From: Streptosporangium nondiastaticum
GTDB lineage: Bacteria > Actinomycetota > Actinomycetes > Streptomycetales > Streptomycetaceae
DNA: 64,000 bases
Direction of reading: 5' to 3'
NCBI RefSeq assembly: GCF_003011965.1
Contig: NZ_PXWG01000013.1
Location: 36,282 to 100,281 of the forward strand
The notes beneath the pieces are model-generated. The model did not search any database and was not told where the DNA came from. It was given only the letters and a program-made list of their open reading frames with translations. Below are positions 1-8,266 of this stretch, piece by piece (position 1 is the first letter of the stretch; the number at the start of each line of letters is the position of its first letter). Made by a program: the position numbers and the translations under genes.

Positions 1-114
1 TACCACCAGGCCGACCGCTACACCCGGCCCGAACCCTGCTCCTCCAGCACCCCCGCACCCGTCCACCGGCTTTTCGAACCCGTACAGCCCCCCACCACCA
101 CGCACCATCCCTGA
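1..114 (+). CDS. 3' end of an unidentified gene (partial)
   Basis: An open frame runs from base 1 to a TGA at 112-114 and gives 37 residues ending in TTTHHP. Its third positions are mostly G or C, as in real genes of this window. A perfect 11-bp G+C hairpin follows 27 bases later, as expected after a gene on this strand. The fragment is too short and proline/serine-rich to identify. The start lies outside the window. Confidence 0.45.
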   Translation, partial: YHQADRYTRPEPCSSSTPAPVHRLFEPVQPPTTTHHP

Positions 115-141
115 GCCGAGGAATCAGCAGACGGAACCCAA

Positions 142-179
142 CCGGCCCCGGGCCTCCCTCCTCGGGCGCCCGGGGCCGG
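142..179 (+). terminator. Factor-independent terminator-like hairpin
   Basis: An 11-bp perfect stem (CCGGCCCCGGG / CCCGGGGCCGG) encloses a 16-nt loop. There is no T tract, which is normal in Streptomyces. It lies just after the partial reading frame ending at 114. Confidence 0.6.
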
Positions 180-386
180 CCCGCCGCCTAGGACTTGTCC
201 GGCCACCCCTCTGCGTGTTCCCTTCCCATCGCCGTCGCGGCCCCTACGATCTGAATCGTCGCCTTCGGAACTCCTCGCCGCGTCCTCGGCGCGCCCGGCG
301 ACTGCGTACGTTCACTCAGAGGCAGCCACGGGGCAACCACGAGACAGCCACGAAGCAGCCATGAAAAATGCGGAGCAGAAACTACG

Positions 387-779
387 GTGCTCACCGACAA
401 CCGAAAACTGATCGAGGGAGCGTACCGCGCGTTCGCGATCGGTGACATCCCCGCGGTGCTCCAGGCCTTCGCCGAGGAGATCACCTGGCACGTTCCGGGT
501 CGCAGCCCGCTCTCCGGCGACTACCGGGGGCACCGGGAAATCGTCGAATTCTTCGGCCGGGTCATGGAGCTGTCCGAAGGCTCGTTCCGCATCCGGATCG
601 ACGACGTGCTCACGGACACCTCGCGGGTCGTTGTCCTGTGCACGGTCAGCGCGGAGCGCAGCGGCCGGGCACCCTGGTCGTCACCGGAAGTGCACGTCTG
701 GGACATCGCCGCCGGTAGGGCCGTCGCGTTCCGCGAGTTCCAGGGGGATCAGCAGGCCGAGGACGCGTTCTGGTCCTGA
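387..779 (+). CDS. SnoaL/NTF2-like fold protein
   Basis: This 130-residue protein has the length and pattern of single-domain SnoaL/ketosteroid-isomerase-like proteins: an N-terminal helical stretch (NRKLIEGAYRAFAIGD), then ITWHVPGRSPLSGDYRG, which fits the conserved pocket entry of the family, and alternating beta strands to the end. Family members act as small isomerases, cyclases or hydrolases, or only bind ligands, so the substrate cannot be stated. The GTG at 387 is chosen because GGAG lies about ten bases upstream; an ATG at 361 is in another frame and stops after 16 codons. The protein is cytosolic, with no signal or membrane segment. It stands alone between a terminator and a convergent gene. 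Confidence is high for the fold and low for the role. Confidence 0.8.
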   Translation: MLTDNRKLIEGAYRAFAIGDIPAVLQAFAEEITWHVPGRSPLSGDYRGHREIVEFFGRVMELSEGSFRIRIDDVLTDTSRVVVLCTVSAERSGRAPWSSPEVHVWDIAAGRAVAFREFQGDQQAEDAFWS

Positions 780-849
780 CCGGCCGGTGCGCGACGCCGT
801 GCCCGTCGACGGCACGACACGGCACGACACGACAGGGCAGGGCAGGGAG

Positions 850-2439
850 TCAAGGCCGGGCGAGCAGCCCGTAGACGTGCAGTGCGCCGGAGAACGTCGC
901 CGCGTACACCTTCCCTCCCGTGACGGTCGGCGGTACGAACTTGGCGAACAGGCCCACGTCATCACGCGGGGCGTTCGTCTTGCTGTTCCACAGCTCGCGC
1001 GTGAGGTCGTCCGCCTGGTAGCAGCGCAGGATTCCTTCCACCACCGCCTGGTTGGCGTCGTCCCGGTAGGGGTGGGAGGCCCACAGCAGGCCGGTGGCGG
1101 GGTCCGTGTGGTGGGCGGAGAGGGAGAGCATGCCGCCGGGCATGCCCGGGGAGCCTCCGGGGACGCCGGCCGGGTCGGTGGTGGTGCTCGTGGACACGGG
1201 CGTGGTGGCGAAGCGCCGGCCGTCGAAGCGGTAGGCGCTCAGGAAGGCGTTCTCGGGCCAGACGTAGGCCCACGGGCCGTCCGGGAACGGGAAGTCTCCG
1301 TACACCGGTCCGCCGTGGATGTGGTGGCGGTTGCCGTCGGGGGGCACGACGGAGAAGCTCTGCGGGATCTGGGAGTCGGATCCGGCGTGGAAGTGGCCCA
1401 TGTCCGTGGTGTCGAGCAGGTAGAACTTGCCCTCCTTGCCGCCCCCCAGCAGCAGCGACGTGCCGGGCAGGAGCAGGGGGCCGGCCGAGCCGAGGTCGAT
1501 GTCCCGGGCGTCGAGGGCGGCGTTGTTGTACGGCGAGAACCAGTCGGCGAGGGCGAGGTCGGGGGTGAGTTTGACGATGCTGTCGCCGAGTTCGCTGCCG
1601 TCGGCGGCGAATCCGCCGTTGCCGGTCATGAAGTACAGGCAGCCCCTGTCGTCGACCGCGAGGCCCTGTCCTGCCTGCCAGATCCCGCCCATGCGCGTCC
1701 CCGGCGTCGCCACGTAGGCGCCCCTGAGGGCGAGGGTCTCGGCGTCGTGGGCGAGGACCCAGCCGTGGTACGGGCGGCGGTCCCCGTAGGCGGCGAAGGC
1801 GATGTACACCCGGCCGTTGGCCAGCGTCAGCGCGGCGCGCTGGATGTGCCGCTTGCTGACGAACGCGAGCCTGCCGCCGCTGCTGCCCTCGCCGGTGCCG
1901 GGGACCTCGGCGGCGATGCGGACCGGGCCGCCGAGGGCCTCCTGCCCGGTGGCGAGGTCGAGGGCGTGCAGGGTGTGGTGGTGGCCGTCGGCGTCCTTCG
2001 TGAAGGCCACGGCGTACAGGACCTGGCGCGCGGTGTCGATGACGGGGGTGCTGACGATGCCGACCTCGACGGCGATGTCGCGGTAGCCGGACGGTCCGAT
2101 CTGCGGGTCGGGCAGCGGGGCGGACGGCCCGAGGGACGCCCGCCACAGCGGGGCGGTGGCGGCGGGGTCGTGCGCGTCGAAGGCGTAGACGCTGTTGTGC
2201 ATCGTCGCCGCGTAGACGATGTCGCGCGGGCCGGTGCCGGGCACGTCCACGCCGGGGACGACGAGGGGCTGGGCGTAGATCTGGCCGTCAACGGCACGGG
2301 TGAAGAGCTTCCCGAAGGTCGTGGGGCCGACGGTGAGGGGGGTGAGCGCGTGTTCGTGGAGGTTGGCGCCGGTGCGCCGGTTGTCATTGTGCTGCGTGGT
2401 CACCGGCGCGGGGCCGGCTCCGTCGGCGATCGCCGGCAT
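850..2439 (-). CDS. PQQ-type beta-propeller (quinoprotein-like) protein
   Basis: The 529-residue product is built of repeated blade-like units such as DIVYAATMHNSVYAFDA, VGIVSTPVIDTARQVLYAV and GGKVYAATFSGALHVYG. These are typical of WD40/PQQ-like propellers related to quinoprotein dehydrogenases. Some relatives bind PQQ and oxidise alcohols or sugars; others are structural or lack cofactor. No signal peptide or Tat motif is visible: the protein begins MPAIADGAG and goes straight into N-terminal blade sequence. That is unusual for the family, which is mostly periplasmic or secreted. A GAGGAGGAGAGGGG tract lies about ten bases before the ATG. The downstream neighbour is convergent, so the gene is monocistronic. 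The enzymatic role is unproven. Confidence 0.75.
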   Translation of the reverse strand: MPAIADGAGPAPVTTQHNDNRRTGANLHEHALTPLTVGPTTFGKLFTRAVDGQIYAQPLVVPGVDVPGTGPRDIVYAATMHNSVYAFDAHDPAATAPLWRASLGPSAPLPDPQIGPSGYRDIAVEVGIVSTPVIDTARQVLYAVAFTKDADGHHHTLHALDLATGQEALGGPVRIAAEVPGTGEGSSGGRLAFVSKRHIQRAALTLANGRVYIAFAAYGDRRPYHGWVLAHDAETLALRGAYVATPGTRMGGIWQAGQGLAVDDRGCLYFMTGNGGFAADGSELGDSIVKLTPDLALADWFSPYNNAALDARDIDLGSAGPLLLPGTSLLLGGGKEGKFYLLDTTDMGHFHAGSDSQIPQSFSVVPPDGNRHHIHGGPVYGDFPFPDGPWAYVWPENAFLSAYRFDGRRFATTPVSTSTTTDPAGVPGGSPGMPGGMLSLSAHHTDPATGLLWASHPYRDDANQAVVEGILRCYQADDLTRELWNSKTNAPRDDVGLFAKFVPPTVTGGKVYAATFSGALHVYGLLARP

Positions 2440-2725
2440 CCGCGGGTGCCCCTCTCCTCCTCATTCGCGCCACTCCGTACCTCTCCGGGCCAGAGTCGAC
2501 GAGGGGCCGCCGGGCCTCAATCACCGGAACGGGTGACACAGGGGCGCGGCGTCCCTGTGGGGACGGGCCCGAGCAGCGCGCACGCCGAGCGGAAGGGGAG
2601 CGATTGCGCCTCCGATCCCGTTCTGACCAGTGACGGCCGGCTCGTGGCCGGGTGCATGCGCCGAAATGGAACTGACCGCTGCTCGGGGAGCTCCGGGCCG
2701 ACGAGCCGAGCCGACGGGCTGCGGG
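2440..2725. other. Intergenic region without a convincing gene
   Basis: These 286 bases separate two leftward genes, so they hold the promoter of the propeller gene and the 3' end of the HTH-receiver gene. A small imperfect hairpin (GTCCC-tgt-GGGAC) occurs near 2550. No reading frame here has the codon bias of its neighbours. Confidence 0.5.
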
Positions 2726-3862
2726 TCACCGCCCGGCGTGCCGTTCGAGGTATATGGACGTGAACACGGCGACCTTGGCGCGCAGGGCCCAGGGGTCGAA
2801 CGGCTTGCTGATGTAGTCGACCGCGCCGGCCGCGTATCCGCGGGCCGTGTGTTCCGGGTCCTCGCCCATCGCCGTCAGGAAGATGATGGGCACGTCACGG
2901 GTGCGGGGGCGCCGCTTGATGTGTGCGCAGGTCTCGTAGCCGTCCATCTCCGGCATCTGCACGTCCATGATGATGACCGCGAAGTCGTCGTGGTCGAGGA
3001 GCGCCTTGAGCGCCTCCCGTCCGGAGGAGACGGTGACCAGGTCCTGGTCGAGGGTCTCCAGTACCGCTCGCATCGCGAGCAGGTTGTCCGGCTGGTCGTC
3101 GACGATGAGGATCCTGGGCATGGCCCCGGAGCCGGGAACGGAGGCGGAAGCCGGGGCGGGGGCGGCGGGCAAAGCCGTGGGCAGGGCCGTGGGCAAGGCC
3201 GCGGCTACGTGCTGCTGCTCCACCGCCTCCAGCTGCCGTTCGAGCAGCTCGCACCGGGCCTCCGCGGCAGCGCGCTGTTCCCGCGCCTCGCGGAGTTCCC
3301 TCCCCAGTCGCGACACTTCGGCCTCCAGGGCGTTGCGTTCCTGCAGGAGGTCAGAGACGTCGGGGTGGGCCGCCGCGAGGCTGTCCGCGCGTTCCCGCTC
3401 GGCGCTCCGGTCGGCCTCCAACTGGTTCAGGCGCACTTCCAGGTCGGCGATGCGGTGCGTACGGTCCAGCAGCGCGTCGCCCAGCACGTCGCCGCGCACG
3501 GTCGAGCGCCGGGAGACCCGGTCGGCATCGGCCAGTTGCTGCTCCAGGATCTCCACCGCGTGTTTGGGGGAGGAGCCGGCGTCGACGGCCGATCCGTACA
3601 GGCCGCGTACGAACTCGATGGCCTCGGGGGTGACTGCGGTTCCCCGGTGTTCGGCGAGGTCCGCGAACAGGTCCATGACCACTTGCCACGGGGGTAACCG
3701 CGTCCCGTTCAGGTAGCGCGAGAACGTTCCCGGATCGCGCCGGCGGCGGGCCGCGTACCGCCGCACGGACACCTCCATCCCCTCGAACAGCTCCCGCAAC
3801 GCCTGGGCCAGGGCCCGGGACGTGTCGGTCAGGTCGTCGCCCAGCGGCCGAAGCTCTCCCAC
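2726..3862 (-). CDS. HTH / coiled-coil / C-terminal receiver-domain regulator
   Basis: The 378-residue protein has an N-terminal XRE-like helix-turn-helix with the SRYLNGTRLPPWQ pattern (about 28-70). A long heptad-rich coiled coil follows (about 100-215, rich in E, R, L), then an Ala/Pro linker (220-247), and a full CheY-like receiver domain (249-370). The receiver has all key residues: acidic pair D255-D256, phospho-acceptor D300 in IIMDVQMPEMDG, T330 and K353. The order is inverted compared with ordinary response regulators, where the receiver is N-terminal. It starts with GTG at 3862 behind a GGAGG site. No histidine kinase is adjacent, so it is an orphan regulator. DNA binding through the HTH controlled by phosphorylation is inference. 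Confidence 0.8.
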   Translation of the reverse strand: MGELRPLGDDLTDTSRALAQALRELFEGMEVSVRRYAARRRRDPGTFSRYLNGTRLPPWQVVMDLFADLAEHRGTAVTPEAIEFVRGLYGSAVDAGSSPKHAVEILEQQLADADRVSRRSTVRGDVLGDALLDRTHRIADLEVRLNQLEADRSAERERADSLAAAHPDVSDLLQERNALEAEVSRLGRELREAREQRAAAEARCELLERQLEAVEQQHVAAALPTALPTALPAAPAPASASVPGSGAMPRILIVDDQPDNLLAMRAVLETLDQDLVTVSSGREALKALLDHDDFAVIIMDVQMPEMDGYETCAHIKRRPRTRDVPIIFLTAMGEDPEHTARGYAAGAVDYISKPFDPWALRAKVAVFTSIYLERHAGR

Positions 3863-3926
3863 CGCCTCCTCCTCTCTCTCCCGCGCCGGCCCCGCGGCCG
3901 GTCAACGCTCCCGCCGTCGCACCGAC

Positions 3927-3970
3927 CGGTCAGGATCCACCAGTCAGGATCAGTCAGGGTCAGTCAGGAT
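3927..3970. repeat. 10-bp tandem repeat CAGTCAGGRT
   Basis: Three consecutive copies occupy 3941-3970 (CAGTCAGGAT, CAGTCAGGGT, CAGTCAGGAT). A related copy, CGGTCAGGAT, lies at 3927-3936. They sit in the 342-bp divergent region between the HTH-receiver gene and the TetR gene. Otherwise that region shows only the operator at 4171. They may be binding sites or replication slippage. Confidence 0.7.
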
Positions 3971-4170
3971 TCACAGGATGAGGGGCCACGTGCCCGTTGC
4001 GCTTCGCGATCCGGGAAGTGACGCAACGATGCCACCCGTTGCCACCGTCCGCGCCACCCCCGGGACGCCTCGTCCCCACTGATGAGAGACCTCCGGCCGA
4101 CGGACGTTGACGCGGCCCGGCATGGCGCGGTGCCCGGCGTTGCACCGCAACGCCCGCTCCTCGAAGCCTA

Positions 4171-4201
4171 TTTACAATACAGGCGTGCGCTGTATCGTAA
4201 A
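4171..4201. promoter_or_regulatory. 31-bp near-perfect TetR-type operator
   Basis: TTTACAATACAG and CTGTATCGTAAA face each other across a 7-base spacer with one mismatch in the arms. The palindrome ends three bases before the ATG of the tetR gene and is the most A+T-rich patch nearby, so it probably overlaps the promoter and start site. Autorepression by the adjacent regulator is the obvious inference. Confidence 0.8.
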
Positions 4202-4204
4202 TCC

Positions 4205-4939
4205 ATGAGCCATGGATGCGACGACGGCCGACGCACCACCAGCGGCACCGCTACCCCGCAACCCGCCCCAGACGCGCGCTCTCCCGGCCGCCCCCGCAGC
4301 CGGGAGGCGGACGAGGCGATCCTCTCGGCGGCGCTGGACCTGCTGATCGAGCGGGGTGCCGCCGCGGCCGGCATCGAGCAGGTCGCACGCCGCGCCGGGG
4401 TCACCCGCGCCACCGTCTACCGCCGCTTCCCGACCCTCACCGACCTGCTGGTACGGGCGGTCGAACGGGAGTACCGCGACCTCGGCCCCGGCTCGCTGGA
4501 CTGGCCGGACGTCGACGCCATGATCACGGACTGGGCCCGTCACCTCAGCAGCCCCCGCTCCCGCCGGCTGGCCCGCCGCCTCTACGCCTCGGTGGACGAC
4601 CTCCCCGAACTGCTGCGCGCCTACCACTCCGCACACGGCCGCCACCGCGGGCGGGCCGTGCGCGCCGTACTCGAACGGGCCCGCGCGGCGGGGCAGCTGC
4701 CGCCGGGCAGCGACCCGGAGGTCCTGCAGCAGATGCTCAGCGGCGCGGCGCTGCAGCACCTCGCCGCTCACCCCGACACCGCCGGCGAGGACGAGGTCAG
4801 GGCCTACTTCGCCGCCGTCCTCGGCCAGGCCGGCTACCGGCCGTCAGCCGCACCCGCCGCACCACCCGCCGCACCACCTGTCGCACCACCCGCCGTACCC
4901 GCCCCCGTGCCTGTCCCCCGAAGGAGTACCGGTCGATGA
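4205..4939 (+). CDS. TetR/AcrR-family regulator, probably autoregulated
   Basis: From ATG 4205 the product is 244 residues: a polar N-terminal tail, then a TetR helix-turn-helix (IEQVARRAGVTRATVYRRF), then a helical ligand domain and a long Pro/Ala-rich C-terminal tail. A frame extending to 4082 exists, but it would run through the 31-bp palindrome at 4171-4201, so the later ATG is preferred. No Shine-Dalgarno sequence lies between the palindrome and this ATG, which suggests a leaderless or near-leaderless mRNA. The stop codon overlaps the next gene's ATG (ATGA), making the two co-translated. The ligand is unknown and is perhaps related to the downstream enzyme's substrate. Confidence 0.85.
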   Translation: MSHGCDDGRRTTSGTATPQPAPDARSPGRPRSREADEAILSAALDLLIERGAAAAGIEQVARRAGVTRATVYRRFPTLTDLLVRAVEREYRDLGPGSLDWPDVDAMITDWARHLSSPRSRRLARRLYASVDDLPELLRAYHSAHGRHRGRAVRAVLERARAAGQLPPGSDPEVLQQMLSGAALQHLAAHPDTAGEDEVRAYFAAVLGQAGYRPSAAPAAPPAAPPVAPPAVPAPVPVPRRSTGR

Positions 4940-6327
4940 GCGAGAGCAAGGCGTGGCCGGCCCGGGACATCCGCCGGGCCCGCAGGCAGGGCACGGCCGC
5001 GATCATGCAGCGGCAGCGCGACCGGCTGGCCGGCATGGTCGCCCACGTCCGCGCCGTCTCCCCGTACTACCGCGAGCTCTACCGCGGTCTCCCCGAACGG
5101 GTGGAGGATCCGGCCCTGCTGCCGGTCACCGACAAGAAGACGCTGATGGAGCACTTCGACGACTGGGTGACCGACCGCGACATCACCCGGGAGAAGGTAC
5201 GGGCGTTCACCGACGATCCCGACCTGATCGGTCAGCGGTTCCTCGGGAAGTACCTGGTCGCCACGACCTCGGGCACGAGCGGCCGGCGCGGGCTGTTCGT
5301 GCTCGACGACCGTTGCATGGACGTCGGCTCCGCCCTGATCTCCCGCGCGTTCGCCTCCTGGCTGGGCCCTGCCGGCATGCTCCGGGCCACCGTGCGCGGC
5401 GCGCGCTTCGCCCAGTTGGTGGCCACCGGCGGGCACTACGCGAGCTACGCCGGGTACTCGCGCGTGGTCCGCGAGGGCGGGCGGCGCGGGAAGCTGCTCC
5501 GCGCGTTCTCCGTGCACATGCCGATGCCGCAACTGGTCGCCGAGCTCAACGCGTACCGGCCCGCCATCGTCATCGGCTACACCAGCACCATCATGCTGCT
5601 CGCCGCCGAGCAGGAGGCCGGCCGCCTGCGCATCGACCCGCTGCTGATCGAGCCCGCCGGCGAGACGATGACCCCGCACGACACCGACCGCGTCGCCCGC
5701 GCCTTCCGCACCACGGTCCGCGCGGCGTACGCCGCGACCGAGTGCACCTACCTCAGCACCGGCTGCGCGGAGGGCTGGTACCACGTCAACAGCGACTGGG
5801 CGGTGCTGGAGCCCGTCGACGCCGGCCACCGGCCCACCCCTCCCGGCGAGTTCTCCCACACCGTCCTGATCAGCAACCTCGCCAACCGGGTGCAGCCGTT
5901 CCTGCGCTACGACCTCGGCGACAGCGTCCTGCTCCGGCCCGACCCGTGCCCCTGCGGCAGCCCGCTCCCGGCGATCCGCGTGCGGGGCCGCGCCGGTGAC
6001 GTCCTCACCTTCCCCACGGGCAACGGCGGCCACGCCAGCCTCTCCCCTCTGGCCTTCGGCACGCTCGTCGACCGCACCCCCGGCGTCGAACTGTTCCAGA
6101 TCGAGCAGACGGCCCCGTCGACCCTGCGCGTACGCCTGCTCGCGGCCGCCGGCGCCGATCCGGACCGGGCGTGGCAGGCCGTCCTCCAGGAGCTGACCCG
6201 CCTGCTCGCCGGCAGCGGCCTCGGCCACGTCACCGTCCAACGGGCCGAGGAGCCGCCTCAGCAGACGCCCGGCGGCAAGTACAGGACGGTCATCCCGCTC
6301 GCTTCATCAGTCCCCGGTCCCGCCTGA
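4936..6327 (+). CDS. Adenylate-forming enzyme, PaaK/CapK-like family
   Basis: The 463-residue protein resembles phenylacetate-CoA ligase and CapK-type enzymes of the ANL superfamily. It has the phosphate-binding loop TTSGTSGRRG (about 112-121), an acidic TECTYLS region where the family places its ATP-contacting motif, RYDLGDSV (hinge region) and a C-terminal small domain ending GGKYRTV. Members activate a carboxylate with ATP, usually passing it to CoA. The acid cannot be read from the sequence. DPCPCGSPLPAIRVRGR carries the Cys pair often seen in PaaK-like proteins. An AAGGAG site precedes the ATG, which overlaps the TetR stop by four bases. The operon is therefore a self-contained regulator + acid-activating enzyme, with no acyl carrier or transferase beside it. 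Confidence 0.8.
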   Translation: MSESKAWPARDIRRARRQGTAAIMQRQRDRLAGMVAHVRAVSPYYRELYRGLPERVEDPALLPVTDKKTLMEHFDDWVTDRDITREKVRAFTDDPDLIGQRFLGKYLVATTSGTSGRRGLFVLDDRCMDVGSALISRAFASWLGPAGMLRATVRGARFAQLVATGGHYASYAGYSRVVREGGRRGKLLRAFSVHMPMPQLVAELNAYRPAIVIGYTSTIMLLAAEQEAGRLRIDPLLIEPAGETMTPHDTDRVARAFRTTVRAAYAATECTYLSTGCAEGWYHVNSDWAVLEPVDAGHRPTPPGEFSHTVLISNLANRVQPFLRYDLGDSVLLRPDPCPCGSPLPAIRVRGRAGDVLTFPTGNGGHASLSPLAFGTLVDRTPGVELFQIEQTAPSTLRVRLLAAAGADPDRAWQAVLQELTRLLAGSGLGHVTVQRAEEPPQQTPGGKYRTVIPLASSVPGPA

Positions 6328-6357
6328 CGGCCCGGCTCCGTGCGACGACCCCGGCGG

Positions 6358-7173
6358 TCAGCCGACCCGGGTGAGGTGTTCCGCGACCTTCTCGGTCAGG
6401 AGCGCGGGGTTCTCGGCAGGGAGGCCGTGCCCGCCGGGCACGCGCAGCAGCCGGGCGTGAGGTATCCCGTCGGCCAGTTCGAGCTGGTGGTGCGGGAAGA
6501 CGATGCGGTCGTCGGCGCTGGAGAGGATCAGGGTCGGGGCCGTGACGCCCGGGAGCAGGCCGGTGAGGTCGAGGGTCGTGTTGGCTTCGGACAGCCGGGC
6601 GAACCCGTCCTGGGCCCGGTCCCCGTCCAGCAAGCCGGTGAAGGCGCCGGCCGCCTGATCGAAGGCTGTCCTGTCCCAGGTGCGGAGGGTGTCCTTGCCC
6701 ATGGCCGTGAGCAGGAGCATCCGCGCCATCGCGGCCGGGTCGGTGCGGACCAGCTCCTTCCACAGCTCGAACTGGAACGCCATCTGCGCGTCGGCACGGA
6801 CCCATCCGGCGTGGACCGTCAAGGAGCCGACCAGGCCCGGGTGCAGGCCCGCGACGGCCGTGGCCACGACGGCACCGAGGGAATGCCCGACGAGGTGGAA
6901 GCGTTCGAGACCGGCGTCCCGGGCCGCCGCCACGACGTGGGCGACCATGTCGCCGAGCGTGATGGGCCCGCCGGGGTCACGGGTTCCGCCCGAGCCGGGC
7001 AGGTCCGGGGCCACGATGGTGTACCGGTCGCTGAGGGCCTCGATGAGCGGTCCCCAGTTGGCCTGGCCGGTGGCACCGGTGCCGTGCACCAGGACCAGGC
7101 CCGGGCCGCTTCCGGTGACCAGGTAGTGGGCCTTGCTGATGCCACCGGAGACGGAGACGTCGACTACGGGCAT
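6358..7173 (-). CDS. Alpha/beta hydrolase
   Basis: The 271-residue protein has the HGTGATG oxyanion-hole segment, the nucleophile elbow VGHSLGAVVA (Ser), the acid loop SSADDRIV (Asp) and the catalytic His in VPGGHGLPAE. It is thus a complete triad enzyme of the alpha/beta hydrolase fold. There is no signal peptide, so it is cytosolic. It is similar in layout to the hydrolase encoded just upstream on the same strand (7327-8115), from which it is separated by a repeat-filled 153-bp gap. The two may be co-regulated by the divergent LysR gene. Substrate unknown; esterase, lactonase and C-C hydrolase activities all fit. Confidence 0.85.
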   Translation of the reverse strand: MPVVDVSVSGGISKAHYLVTGSGPGLVLVHGTGATGQANWGPLIEALSDRYTIVAPDLPGSGGTRDPGGPITLGDMVAHVVAAARDAGLERFHLVGHSLGAVVATAVAGLHPGLVGSLTVHAGWVRADAQMAFQFELWKELVRTDPAAMARMLLLTAMGKDTLRTWDRTAFDQAAGAFTGLLDGDRAQDGFARLSEANTTLDLTGLLPGVTAPTLILSSADDRIVFPHHQLELADGIPHARLLRVPGGHGLPAENPALLTEKVAEHLTRVG

Positions 7174-7186
7174 GGTGTTCCTCTTT

Positions 7187-7317
7187 GAGATTTCAGGGCG
7201 TGCAGATTTCAGAGCTTGCAGATTTCTTGCAGATTTCAGGGCTTGCGGAAAGTGCCGGTCGCGGGCGGGAAGCCGGCCACGATCCGTACGAGTGGTCCGA
7301 TCCGTACGAGTGGTTCC
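7187..7317. repeat. Two short tandem-repeat clusters
   Basis: AGATTTC recurs four times between 7188 and 7237 inside near-identical GCAGATTTCAGRGCTT units. Immediately after, an 18-bp unit GATCCGTACGAGTGGTCC is repeated at 7281 and 7299. Both clusters fill the gap between the two hydrolase genes. The AGATTTC cluster is A+T-richer than the flanks and may be promoter DNA for the downstream hydrolase. Confidence 0.75.
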
Positions 7318-7326
7318 GGCGGCTGA

Positions 7327-8115
7327 TCAGGCGGCCGGGGCGGGAGCCGTCAGGTTCAGGGCCGCACGGAGCGCCTCGGTGAAGCGCTCGGCCCGGTCCT
7401 GCTGGGGCATGTGACCGGCGCCTTCGATGACGGTCAGACGGGCGCCGGGGATCAGGCCGGCGCACTCGCGCGGGACCGACAGCGGGACCTCGGTGTCCAG
7501 CTCGCCGTGCAGGAAGTGAGTGGGGACCCGTACGCCGCCCAGCCGGGGCCGGGGGTCGTAGTCCGCCTGGTCGAGGACGAGCTGGTCGATGAGGAACGTG
7601 GCGTCCAGGACTTGCCGCACCGACCAGTCGATCATGGCGGCGCTCACCCCCGGGCGGAACCAGTGCGGCACGAAGTCCGCCAGGGTGCCCGCCCTGTCGG
7701 CGCGCAGATCCGCCAGCAGCTTGTCCATTCCTTCCCGCATATCGCAGAAGTGGTGGATGCCGGCGTCCACCGGGATGATCGCGCCGATGCGGTCCGGAGC
7801 GGCGAGCGCGGCCTCGACGGTGAACGCACCCGCGATCGACGATCCGATCAGCACCGGCCGGTCGAGCTCCAGGGCGTCGGCGAACTCCAGGATGTCGCTG
7901 GTGATGCCGTCGATGCTGTAGCCGGTGGCGGGCCGGTCCGACCGGCCGCAGCCCCGCCAGTCGAGGGTGATCACGCGGTGGTCGGCCATCAGGTCGGCGG
8001 CCTGGGCGTCCCACACGCGGCCGCTGGTGCCCCAGCCGTGCAGGAACACCAGGGGCCGGCCGGAGCCGAGGTCCTGGTAGTGGAGCGTGGTGCCGTTGAC
8101 GGTCACGTAGGCCAT
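7327..8115 (-). CDS. Alpha/beta hydrolase (haloperoxidase/epoxide hydrolase-like fold)
   Basis: The 262-residue protein begins with the beta-strand pair AYVTVNGTTLHYQDLGSG. It has HGWGTSG for the oxyanion hole, the nucleophile elbow IGSSIAG (Ser), an acid in HGELDTEVP and the catalytic His in IEGAGHMPQQD. The start of the cap region contains HHFCDMREGMDKLLADLRAD. It is cytosolic. It is transcribed away from the LysR gene at 8342, the classical layout for a LysR target. The ATG at 8115 is the only start giving the full N-terminal strand. Its precise substrate is unknown. Confidence 0.85.
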   Translation of the reverse strand: MAYVTVNGTTLHYQDLGSGRPLVFLHGWGTSGRVWDAQAADLMADHRVITLDWRGCGRSDRPATGYSIDGITSDILEFADALELDRPVLIGSSIAGAFTVEAALAAPDRIGAIIPVDAGIHHFCDMREGMDKLLADLRADRAGTLADFVPHWFRPGVSAAMIDWSVRQVLDATFLIDQLVLDQADYDPRPRLGGVRVPTHFLHGELDTEVPLSVPRECAGLIPGARLTVIEGAGHMPQQDRAERFTEALRAALNLTAPAPAA

Positions 8116-8266
8116 CGTCCTGTCCCTTCCTCATGCGCGCCGGCCGGCGGGCCTGCAGGGCCGGCCGGCGGAACGGCCCGCGCGCCGCGCTGTTGTGTCG
8201 TGGCCCATTCCACGGGACAGGGCGGTGACGGCCAAGGAGCGATCCGCTCCTAGACTGATCAAGAAA

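Noticed and set aside
442..2763. Very long rightward frame over the propeller gene
   Set aside because: It is the antisense shadow of the leftward propeller gene; its protein is an Arg/Gly/Val-rich string with no family pattern.
4082..4204. Longer N-terminus of the TetR protein
   Set aside because: It would translate the 31-bp palindrome and has no ribosome site; family members begin nearer the helix-turn-helix.
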